Shown: positions 6,124-11,991 of the stretch, in pieces
Position numbering within the stretch: position 1 is the stretch's first letter
How the letters are laid out: each line of letters begins with the position of its first letter
Origin: Anaerolineaceae bacterium
Lineage (GTDB): Bacteria; Chloroflexota; Anaerolineae; JAAYZQ01
Assembly (NCBI GenBank): GCA_012514775.1
Contig: JAAYZQ010000500.1
Location: 1 to 12,348 of the forward strand
DNA: 12,348 nt
Direction of reading: 5' to 3'
Translations under genes and position numbers: made by a program
Notes under the pieces: generated by a model
What the model was told of the DNA's origin: nothing
Database searches by the model: none
Seen by the model: only the letters and a program-made list of their open reading frames with translations

Positions 6124-6561
6124 ATGGTAAAGGTCGGGATCATAATCTGCAATCGCTATCATACCTGCGCAGGCGGCAAGTGCTTGCGCTCGCTGCGCAA
6201 CCGGGAGGGAGCCTTTGCCCGGTACCGGGACGAAGAGGTGGAGCTGGTCGGCTACACAACCTGTGGCGGCTGCCCGGGCGGCAACGTGGAATACGCCCCG
6301 GCCGAGATGAAAAAGAACGGCGCCGAGGTCATCCACCTGGCGACGGGGCTGGTGGTCGGCTATCCGCCTTGCCCGCGGTTGCAGGCTTTTTGCGAGTTCA
6401 TTCCGGCCAAGTATGGCCTGGAGGTGGTCGTGGGCACCCATCCCATCCCGCAGAACTACTATCTGACCCACGGTGCCCTGGGAACCTGGCGCTCGGCCAG
6501 GTGGCAAGAGTTGATTCAGCCGGTGCTCACCGACGAAGCGACGCGGCGGGCATACGACTGA
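6124..6561 (+). CDS. CGGC domain-containing protein (predicted metal-binding)
   Basis: 145 residues with cysteines at C9, C15, C20, C47, C50, C83 and C90. The signature is VGIIICNRYHTCAGGKCLRS at 4-23, TTCGGCPGGNVEY at 45-57 (the CGGC box) and PPCPRLQAF at 81-89. HPIPQNYY (105-112) carries a conserved-looking histidine. This is the CGGC family (PF08821), found mostly in anaerobes and predicted to bind a metal or Fe-S centre; I know of no proven activity. It ends at TGA 6559-6561. The ATG is preceded by GAGGAGGAG at good spacing. It sits between the DUF364 gene and a DUF5320 gene in one run, consistent with a shared metal or cofactor function. Confidence 0.9.
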   Translation: MVKVGIIICNRYHTCAGGKCLRSLRNREGAFARYRDEEVELVGYTTCGGCPGGNVEYAPAEMKKNGAEVIHLATGLVVGYPPCPRLQAFCEFIPAKYGLEVVVGTHPIPQNYYLTHGALGTWRSARWQELIQPVLTDEATRRAYD

Positions 6562-6582
6562 GAGTGGAAGGAGGTGAGTGAC

Positions 6583-6834
6583 GTGCCACGTTTTGACGGT
6601 ACCGGACCGCAGGGTGCCGGTCCCATGACCGGACGCGGCGAGGGATACTGCGCCATAGAGCAGCCCGAGCCGGGCAGAGTGGCTCGCGGCTATGCCGGAT
6701 TGCAGGGGACACCCCTGCGTCGCGTGCCCCTGGCGTCCCGGCCCTTCAGATGGCTGCCGGCGCTGGCGTGGTGGCCCGCCAGGTGGGCAGGTCGAGCCTG
6801 GGCCGCCCGGCGAGGGCGAGGCCGCCGCTGGTAG
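6583..6834 (+). CDS. Short DUF5320 protein lacking the coiled coil
   Basis: 83 residues. It opens with the DUF5320 signature (PRFDGTGPQGAGPMTGRGEG, then YC with C23 the only cysteine). After residue 30 it departs from the usual pattern: no Gly-rich tract with coiled coil, but a Trp/Arg/Ala-rich, strongly basic end (RWLPALAWWPARWAGRAW...RGRGRRW). I chose GTG 6583 because the family starts with this motif and GGAGGT (6570-6575) lies 7 nt upstream; an in-frame GTG at 6574 overlaps that SD. Function of DUF5320 is unknown; such genes often accompany NifX-type genes. The basic, Trp-rich tail might contact nucleic acid or membrane, but that is speculation. Confidence 0.75.
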   Translation: MPRFDGTGPQGAGPMTGRGEGYCAIEQPEPGRVARGYAGLQGTPLRRVPLASRPFRWLPALAWWPARWAGRAWAARRGRGRRW

Positions 6835-6901
6835 TGCAGCTATCCAGTGGGCTACAGGACAAGAGATCTGTGAGGTATGAGCTGGAAGGGAGGTGAGCAA
6901 T

Positions 6902-7312
6902 ATGCCAGCAGGAGATCGAACGGGACCCATGGGGATGGGACCGATGACCGGCCGCGGTGCGGGCTACTGCGGCGGCTATGACGCTCCGGGTTGGTCCAAC
7001 CCGTTTCCAGGGCGTGGCTTTGGCCTTGGCCTGGGCTGGGGACGGGGCCGCGCCTGGGGAGGAGGCGGTGGTTGGCGCCACCGAAACTGGTACGATGCCA
7101 CGGGCGTGCCCGGCTGGATGCGCTTTGGCTACGGGCCGGCGTGGGGAGCGCCGCAGCCCTGGGGGGCATCGCCCTCCTGGGGCTACGGGCCCTATGCCCC
7201 AGAGCCGAGCCGCGAGCAAGAGATCGAGTTCCTCCGGCAGCAGGCTGAGTGGCTGAAGCAAGAGCTGGACGCCATCGGCCAGCGCATACAGGAGCTGGGC
7301 CAGGAGGAATAG
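6902..7312 (+). CDS. DUF5320 protein with Gly/Trp-rich middle and C-terminal coiled coil
   Basis: 136 residues. N-terminal signature DRTGPMGMGPMTGRGAGYC (5-23; C23). The middle (35-98) is very rich in Gly, Trp, Tyr and Pro (GLGLGWGRGRAWGGGGGW and several PWG/WGYG units). A charged C-terminal helix follows (about 102-135, REQEIEFLRQQAEWLKQEL), predicted to be a coiled coil. This is the full DUF5320 layout, and the coil resembles the end of the NifX-type protein at 4247-4903. ATG 6902 has GGGAGG 8 nt upstream; the in-frame GTG at 6893 overlaps that SD. 67 bases separate it from the previous DUF5320 gene. Together they suggest a duplication in which one copy lost the coil. Confidence 0.82.
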   Translation: MPAGDRTGPMGMGPMTGRGAGYCGGYDAPGWSNPFPGRGFGLGLGWGRGRAWGGGGGWRHRNWYDATGVPGWMRFGYGPAWGAPQPWGASPSWGYGPYAPEPSREQEIEFLRQQAEWLKQELDAIGQRIQELGQEE

Positions 7313-7330
7313 GGCGACGTAAGAACGGAT

Positions 7331-7378
7331 CCCTCGGGGCGGGCAACCGGGCCGCAGCCGTCCCCCCTGCCCCGAGGG
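7331..7378 (+). terminator. Strong GC hairpin between the DUF5320 and MFS genes
   Basis: CCCTCGGGGC (7331-7340) and GCCCCGAGGG (7369-7378) are perfect 10-bp arms that extend inward by three pairs (one G-U). No T-run follows; the MFS start codon is 22 bases later. It may be a terminator of an unusual kind, a processing site, or an attenuator that lowers expression of the permease relative to the genes before it. Confidence 0.45.
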
Positions 7379-7400
7379 CGAGGCCTTGGAGTGGCGTGTC

Positions 7401-8669
7401 ATGCTTCTACAGAAGCTTGTTCAACGAAGCATTCATTTTACCAAACGTCAAAGCCACGACTTCAAGCTGATGCTGGCACGCCGGACACTCCATGGTCTGG
7501 CTACTGGCCTGACAACACAGTACAGCTCGCTGTACGCCACGTTGCTAGGCGCCAGCCCGGTACAACTGGGATCGCTGCAGAGCGTGGGCAACACCGTGGG
7601 CGCCCTGGCGTCGCTGCCGGCAGGCTGGTTCATCGACTGCTATGGCTTGAAAAAAGTCTTTCTCCTGGGCACGGCACTCCTGGCGGCGTCTGGAGTGCTC
7701 TATTTCGTGGCTCCGGACTGGACCTGGCTCTATGCCGCGATCATTATCTATTACCTGGGATCGCGCATCACCTGCACTGCCTGCACCGTCACCTGTGCCG
7801 CCGAGCTGCCCAACGAGGGGCGTGCAACCGGGCGCGGCCTGTGCCGCACTCTGGCGTCGCCCATAGCCCTGGTTTCACCCCTGCTGGCGGCCTGGCTCAT
7901 CTCCCGCTTCGGGGGCATCGGCGTAGAGGGCCTCCGCCCCTTGTTCGCCTTTCAGGCGCTCATCTTTGTCGCCATCCTTGTGCTCCTGCTAATCCGGCTG
8001 TCGGCCGGTCGCGGACGGAACGGGTCGGCAGCTGGGCGCCCGACCCTGGAGGGTTTTGCGCAGGTCTTCAAGCAGGGTCCCGACGTCGTACGCCTGCTGG
8101 TGATCATGGGTCTCATGGAACTGCCGTGGACCGTGGCCCAGCCTTTCATGCCGGTCTATGCCCACGACTTCAAGGGGGCCGACGAGTTTGTGCTCGGCGG
8201 CATCGCCATGGCGAATGCCTTCGTGCCCATGCTCGCCTCCATCCCGTTGGGCCGCCTGGCAGACCGCCACGGACGCAAGAAGCTGCTCTTTGCCATCGCG
8301 CCCCTGGCCTATGCCGGCAACCTTCTTCTGATCTGGGCGCCGGGGTCCGGAGTGGGTGCTTCGGCATGCCTGTTGGCCTACGGCGTCCTCTTTGGCTTCA
8401 ACAGCATCGGCATGGGGCTCGCTTCTTCCATGGCGGCCGAGATCATGCCCCAGGAGCACATGGGGCACTGGATCGGCCTCGTCGGCCTCTTTCGCGGGTT
8501 GCTGAGCATTCCCGCCCCCACCCTGGGCGGGCTGATCTGGGAGCACGTCGGCCCACAGCACGTGTTTGTGGCGGCGATTGCCATCGACGTCTGCCTGCGG
8601 TTGCCGCTGTTGGCCCTCACGCGAGAGACGTTGCATCTGCGAAAAAACGACAGCGCGGGGCCGGGATGA
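7401..8669 (+). CDS. Major facilitator superfamily permease
   Basis: 422 residues, about 12 hydrophobic segments, a typical MFS length. MFS motif A appears in both halves: GWFIDCYGLKKVF (75-87) and the better-conserved GRLADRHGRKKLLF (284-297). The cytoplasmic middle loop lies near 200-226. A cluster C125-x2-C128-x3-C132 (TCTACTVTC) sits in or next to the fourth helix, with C80 and C148 nearby, unusual for MFS and suggestive of metal or thiol contact. ATG 7401 is preceded by GGAG at 9 nt; the frame also allows TTG 7386. It follows the DUF5320 genes after a hairpin and leads into the methyltransferase gene. The substrate cannot be told from sequence; the neighbours suggest a metal, metal complex or vitamin-like compound. 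Confidence 0.88.
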   Translation: MLLQKLVQRSIHFTKRQSHDFKLMLARRTLHGLATGLTTQYSSLYATLLGASPVQLGSLQSVGNTVGALASLPAGWFIDCYGLKKVFLLGTALLAASGVLYFVAPDWTWLYAAIIIYYLGSRITCTACTVTCAAELPNEGRATGRGLCRTLASPIALVSPLLAAWLISRFGGIGVEGLRPLFAFQALIFVAILVLLLIRLSAGRGRNGSAAGRPTLEGFAQVFKQGPDVVRLLVIMGLMELPWTVAQPFMPVYAHDFKGADEFVLGGIAMANAFVPMLASIPLGRLADRHGRKKLLFAIAPLAYAGNLLLIWAPGSGVGASACLLAYGVLFGFNSIGMGLASSMAAEIMPQEHMGHWIGLVGLFRGLLSIPAPTLGGLIWEHVGPQHVFVAAIAIDVCLRLPLLALTRETLHLRKNDSAGPG

Positions 8670-8697
8670 TGGGGCAAGGAGGAAGAAACTGAAGGGT

Positions 8698-9357
8698 TTG
8701 TACGCCAACCCATTCGACGACCCGGGTATGACCTCCGGCTACGAGGCATGGTACGAAACCGCCGGCCGCCGGGCCGATCGCCTGGAAAAAGCCCTGTTGA
8801 TGCGGCTGCTGGCACGCTTCCCTCGGGCGAGTACCCTGCTGGAGGTGGGCTGCGGCACGGGCCACTTCACCCGCTGGTTCCAGGAGCAGGGCTTGCAGGT
8901 TGCCGGGCTGGACCTGTCGCTGCCCATGCTGGCTGAGGCCCTGAGCCTGGGGAGCCGTCCCTGCATCCGCGGTGATTCCCTGGCCCTGCCCTTTGCCGGC
9001 GAGTCCTTTGACCTGGTCGCCATGGTCACGACCCTGGAGTTCGTGGCCCATCCCGTCCAGGCCCTGGCAGAGGCGCTGCGCGTGTCGCGCCAGGGGTTAA
9101 TCCTGGGCGTCCTGAATCGCCAGAGCCTGCTCGGCCGGCAACTGCAAAGAGAGGGTGGTCCGATATGGGATGCGGCCTCTTTTTTCGCGCCATCCGACGT
9201 GGTGGAGCTGTTGCGGCGGGCGGCCGCGGGCAGGCGAATCGGGACCTTCTGGCGGACCACCCTGTGGCCCGTATTGCCGGGGGCCCTGCCACTGCCGTGG
9301 GGTGGGTTCATCGGCATGGGAGTAAGACTTATGGGGGACAGACGTGATCGGAATTAG
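8698..9357 (+). CDS. SAM-dependent methyltransferase (class I)
   Basis: About 219 residues. It opens with the common NPFD...SGYEAWYET N-terminus. Motif I for SAM binding is LLEVGCGTGHFTRWF (47-61), followed by the acidic end of strand 2 (VAGLDLSLPML, 68-78). Next come RGDSLALPFAGESFDLV (91-107) and the motif IV-like strand VAMVTTLEF. This is the Methyltransf_11 type; the substrate is unknown. The start is doubtful. TTG 8698 is the first usual start codon in frame, but the strong SD AAGGAGG (8676-8682) is 15 nt away. CTG 8689 lies 6 nt from it and adds three residues. The next ATG is 8728. It follows the MFS gene by 28 bases and overlaps the next gene. Confidence 0.85.
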   Translation: MYANPFDDPGMTSGYEAWYETAGRRADRLEKALLMRLLARFPRASTLLEVGCGTGHFTRWFQEQGLQVAGLDLSLPMLAEALSLGSRPCIRGDSLALPFAGESFDLVAMVTTLEFVAHPVQALAEALRVSRQGLILGVLNRQSLLGRQLQREGGPIWDAASFFAPSDVVELLRRAAAGRRIGTFWRTTLWPVLPGALPLPWGGFIGMGVRLMGDRRDRN

Positions 9358-9658
9358 CGCGCAGGTCAGCCTCTATCCTTTGCGGCAGGAGAACCTGTCG
9401 CAACCCATCGAGGCGGTCCTGGATACCTTCCAGGCCCATGGCCTCCACGTAGAAGCGGGTGCCATGAGCAGCATGATCGCCGGCGACGATTCCACGGTCT
9501 TTGCTGCTCTGCGAGAGGCCTTCCATCGTGCCGCCGAGCAGGGCCACGTGGTGATGGTGGTCACCTTGTCCAACGCCTGCCCCGTGCCGGCCCCTGGGGA
9601 CAAGGGCCCTGCTGAGGATGACCAAGACGCCGCCCGGCAAACAGGAGTGCGCCCCTAG
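9344..9658 (+). CDS. YkoF/MTH1187-like thiamine-binding-type protein
   Basis: 104 residues. Residues 1-80 have the ferredoxin-like pattern of the YkoF / thiamine-binding (MTH1187) family: ISAQVSLYPLRQENLSQPIEAVLDTFQAHGL, then VEAGAMSSMIAGDDSTVFAALREAFHRAAEQGHVVMVVTLSNACP. Family members bind thiamine or its HMP part, or act as small allosteric binding proteins. The polar tail after residue 80 looks disordered. GTG 9344 overlaps the methyltransferase gene by 14 bases and has GGGGG just upstream, so it belongs to the same message. Its stop is one base from the stop of the convergent VanZ gene. ECF transporter genes from 11470 could be functional partners, but they are not in the same operon. 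Confidence 0.8.
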   Translation: MIGISAQVSLYPLRQENLSQPIEAVLDTFQAHGLHVEAGAMSSMIAGDDSTVFAALREAFHRAAEQGHVVMVVTLSNACPVPAPGDKGPAEDDQDAARQTGVRP

Positions 9659-9659
9659 G

Positions 9660-10076
9660 CTAGCGCGATGCGCGCTCCCGCGAGCGGGATCTGTGCCGCC
9701 GCCAGGCAGCCCACAAGGCCAGCGCCGCCAATGCGCCGGCCGCGTCGCAGGCCACGTCCCACGGATCCGGGGTCCGGCCGGGCACGAAAGACTGGTGAAA
9801 CTCGTCAGAGATGCCATACAGCACCGCCACCAGGAAGGCGACGAGGAGCGACCGGCGCCTGCCCTCCAGGGCAAAGGCCAGGAGCACGGCCAGGACGGCG
9901 TACTCCAGGGCATGGGCGGCGCTGCTGAACAGCCGATCGGCCCAGCCGACGTCGGGACGCGGCAGGTCGGGCTGGGCGGAAAGAAAAAAGATGAGGCCCA
10001 TCCAGGCCAGGACGGCAGCCCAGCGGGCGATGGCAGCGGGGCCGGGGGTGGAGCGTGGCCGGTGACGAGGGGTCAA
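9660..10076 (-). CDS. VanZ-like membrane protein
   Basis: 138 residues with about four hydrophobic helices (near 15-35, 58-72, 78-90, 108-124). VanZ-family marks are HALEYAVLAVLL (55-66) and, after it, GISDEFHQSFVPGR (88-101) with DPWDVACDAAGAL (104-116). VanZ proteins are small membrane proteins; the namesake gives low-level teicoplanin resistance, but most members have no known role, so resistance should not be assumed. The start appears to be TTG 10076, which overlaps the glycosyltransferase TGA as TTGA, implying coupled translation. No ATG or GTG upstream of the first helix fits better. Confidence 0.85.
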   Translation of the reverse strand: MTPRHRPRSTPGPAAIARWAAVLAWMGLIFFLSAQPDLPRPDVGWADRLFSSAAHALEYAVLAVLLAFALEGRRRSLLVAFLVAVLYGISDEFHQSFVPGRTPDPWDVACDAAGALAALALWAAWRRHRSRSRERASR

Positions 10077-11272
10077 GGTTGCCTGCCCGCCCCGGCAGCC
10101 CTGTACGCCGCCTCCACCTGCTCGGCCCGGGTGTCCCAGTCGAACTCGTCCCAGATGCGCCTGCGGGCCGCGGCGCCCAACCGGCCGGCAAGCTCCCTGT
10201 CGGACAGCACTGCCGTCAGGGCCCGGGCCAGATCGTGGGCGTCGCCCGGGGCGGCCAGCAGGCCCGACTGCCCGTCCTGGATGTACTCGACGTTCTGCCC
10301 CACACCGCCGGCCACGACAGCCTTGCCCATGGCCATGCCTGCCACGACCTTGGCCGGGCACTTGGCTCTGTTGATGAGGGTGTCGCGAAAGGGGGCGACG
10401 ATGGCATCGGCCGCCGCCACCACCAGGTGCGAGCGCTCGTGCTCGATCCATCCCGTCCAGATCACCCGATCCTGGACGCCCAGTTCCCGGGCGCGCTCCT
10501 TGAGGCCGGCCAGCCCATCGCCGACGCCGGCGACGACCAGGCGCGCCGCGGCCAGCTCCGGGCCCAGGGCGGCCATGGCCTCCAGGGCCAGGTCCAGGTC
10601 GGTGCCCTGGGGAATGTGGCCCAGGTAGAGGGCAAAGGGCGCCTCGCCCACGCCCAGCTCGGCGCGGACGCGGGCCTTGTCCTCGTCACTGATGGCGGCC
10701 AGGTCGCGCCAGCGGCCATCGGGTCCGTTGGGCAGGTAAAAGACGCGGGCGGGATCGGCCCCGAAGCCGGCCACCTGCTCTTGCAGGCAGCGGCTGGCGA
10801 CGGTCACGGCGCCGGCACGGCGGGCCAGCCAGCGCTCCTGCCAGGCAAAGAGCGCTTTCCAGGGGGCGGGGTAGGGATTGACGTCGCTCCAGCCGCCCTT
10901 GCCCTCCCAGTCGTCGGTGTCCACCACCAGGGGGCGCCGGGAAAAGAGGCGCAGGGCGACGGCCGCCAGGCCGCTGTAGCCGATGGGCTTGAAGACGTGC
11001 ACGGCGTCGGGTCCCAGGCGCGTCGCCCGGCGGGCCATGCGCAGTGGCACGGTGAGCTGGTGCCAGGCGTCGTTGCGCCTCAGCACCATGTTCTCCAGGC
11101 GCACGCCGTCCTCCGCCCAGGCCCGGCCCGAGTCGGCCAGGTTGTCGTAGGGGGGCATGAGGATCGTCACCCGGTGGCCGCGGCGCACCAGGGCGCGGGC
11201 GATGAGAAAAGCGCGGGCACTGACCGTGCCCTTGGGTTTAAAGGCAAAGGGGCCGATAAATACGAGGTTCAT
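10073..11272 (-). CDS. GT-B glycosyltransferase (GT4-like)
   Basis: 399 residues. The N-terminal Rossmann half has MNLVFIGPFAFKPKGTVSAR with the Gly of the donor loop, ALVRRGHRVTILMP (27-40) and VHVFKPIGYSGLAAVALRL (91-109). The C-terminal half contains PFALYLGHIPQGTDLDLAL (212-230), ARLVVAGVGDGL (243-254), VIWTGWIEHERSHLVVAAAD (270-289) and the GT4-type donor region CPAKVVAGMAMGKAVVA then GVGQNVEYIQDGQSGLLAAP. It probably transfers a sugar from a nucleotide-sugar to a cell-surface or lipid acceptor. ATG 11272 begins the first Rossmann strand; the frame is open to 11356 but that lies upstream of the predicted transcription start. No clear SD is visible. VanZ follows by overlap. Confidence 0.9.
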   Translation of the reverse strand: MNLVFIGPFAFKPKGTVSARAFLIARALVRRGHRVTILMPPYDNLADSGRAWAEDGVRLENMVLRRNDAWHQLTVPLRMARRATRLGPDAVHVFKPIGYSGLAAVALRLFSRRPLVVDTDDWEGKGGWSDVNPYPAPWKALFAWQERWLARRAGAVTVASRCLQEQVAGFGADPARVFYLPNGPDGRWRDLAAISDEDKARVRAELGVGEAPFALYLGHIPQGTDLDLALEAMAALGPELAAARLVVAGVGDGLAGLKERARELGVQDRVIWTGWIEHERSHLVVAAADAIVAPFRDTLINRAKCPAKVVAGMAMGKAVVAGGVGQNVEYIQDGQSGLLAAPGDAHDLARALTAVLSDRELAGRLGAAARRRIWDEFDWDTRAEQVEAAYRAAGAGRQP

Positions 11273-11409
11273 GGCGCGCAAGCAGCCCACCCACAATCGC
11301 TCTCTGGCGTCGTACAAATCGTGTCTCGGATCATGCGAACCTTCCTGGTGCGCCACGCATTATACCTTATGCGGGTGCAAACCGCAATTCACGACGCATC
11401 GCCCGGCAC
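11273..11409. other. Remainder of the divergent glycosyltransferase/ECF intergenic region
   Basis: Apart from the minus-strand promoter (11359-11387) I see no further gene, repeat or clear operator here. The 80-nt leader of the glycosyltransferase has no obvious hairpin or SD. Confidence 0.5.
11359..11387 (-). promoter_or_regulatory. Sigma70 promoter for the glycosyltransferase/VanZ operon
   Basis: On the minus strand TTGCGG (11387-11382), 17-nt spacer, TATAAT (11364-11359). The expected start is near 11352, about 80 nt before the glycosyltransferase ATG. Confidence 0.65.
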
Positions 11410-11438
11410 TTGAAGCCCGGGTGGTAGAATGGTATAAT
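11410..11438 (+). promoter_or_regulatory. Sigma70 promoter for the ECF transporter genes
   Basis: TTGAAG (11410-11415), 17-nt spacer, TATAAT (11433-11438), with TG one base before the -10 (TGGTATAAT). The expected start is near 11445, giving a leader of about 25 nt. It is back to back with the glycosyltransferase promoter. Confidence 0.78.
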
Positions 11439-11469
11439 AGCGCTCCAAGACTAGCACGGGGGAACAATC

Positions 11470-11985
11470 ATGCAACGCCGGTCACCCAATCCACGTCTGA
11501 TGGCGGCGATGGTCCTCATGACGGCCATCGTCTTTGTGCTTACCCGCGTCATCCAGGTGCCCACGCCCGTGGTCGGTTACATTCACCTGGGCGACCTGGG
11601 CATCTTTTTCAGCGCCTTTGCCTTCGGCCCCCTCGTCGGGGCGGTGGCCGGCGGCCTGGGCACCGCCCTCGCCGACCTGACCAGCCCCTACGCCCAGTGG
11701 GCCGTCTTCTCGTTGCTGATCCATGGGCTCCAGGGTTGGGTTGCCGGTTGGCTGGCGCAACGCTGGCCGGGTGCCCGGGGCCTGGTGGCTGCCGGCCTGG
11801 CCGGCACCGCCATCGTGGTCGCCGGTTACCTGCTGGCCGGCACGATCCTGGTGGGCCTGGGCGCGGCCCTCACCGAGATCCCCTTGAACCTCATCCAGGC
11901 CCTCACCGGCGCCGTGGTGAGCGCGCCGCTCTATGCCGCCGTGCGGCAGGCCTACCCGCCCATCGCGCGCTTTGGCTCTCGCTAG
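11470..11985 (+). CDS. ECF transporter S component (substrate-binding membrane subunit)
   Basis: 171 residues, almost all hydrophobic, with about five or six helices (near 10-28, 42-68, 76-94, 104-132, 140-157). The stretch GYIHLGDLGIFFSAFAFGPLVGAVAGGLGTALADL (36-70) is the hallmark of the ECF S-component family (PF12822 type), resembling HmpT/ThiW-like members. The N-terminal LMAAMVLMTAIVFVLTRVIQV fits the first helix that contacts the EcfT coupling protein. Start ATG 11470 has GGGGGA 6 nt upstream and a strong promoter just before it. The ATPase gene follows 6 bases later. The substrate is not certain; a vitamin or precursor is typical of the family. Confidence 0.87.
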   Translation: MQRRSPNPRLMAAMVLMTAIVFVLTRVIQVPTPVVGYIHLGDLGIFFSAFAFGPLVGAVAGGLGTALADLTSPYAQWAVFSLLIHGLQGWVAGWLAQRWPGARGLVAAGLAGTAIVVAGYLLAGTILVGLGAALTEIPLNLIQALTGAVVSAPLYAAVRQAYPPIARFGSR

Positions 11986-11991
11986 CGACCC

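Noticed and set aside
9660..10076. Glycopeptide resistance gene
   Set aside because: VanZ-like proteins are common and mostly uncharacterised; no vanHAX or VanRS partners are present.
9618..10628. 336-codon plus-strand frame over VanZ and the glycosyltransferase
   Set aside because: Shadow of two minus-strand genes with clear domains; low-complexity composition.
11273..11356. N-terminal extension of the glycosyltransferase
   Set aside because: It would begin upstream of the predicted transcription start and adds residues before the first Rossmann strand.
10055..11413. 452-codon plus-strand frame opposite the glycosyltransferase
   Set aside because: It is the complement of a well-supported gene, Gly/His/Gln-rich without any domain, a common effect of high GC.
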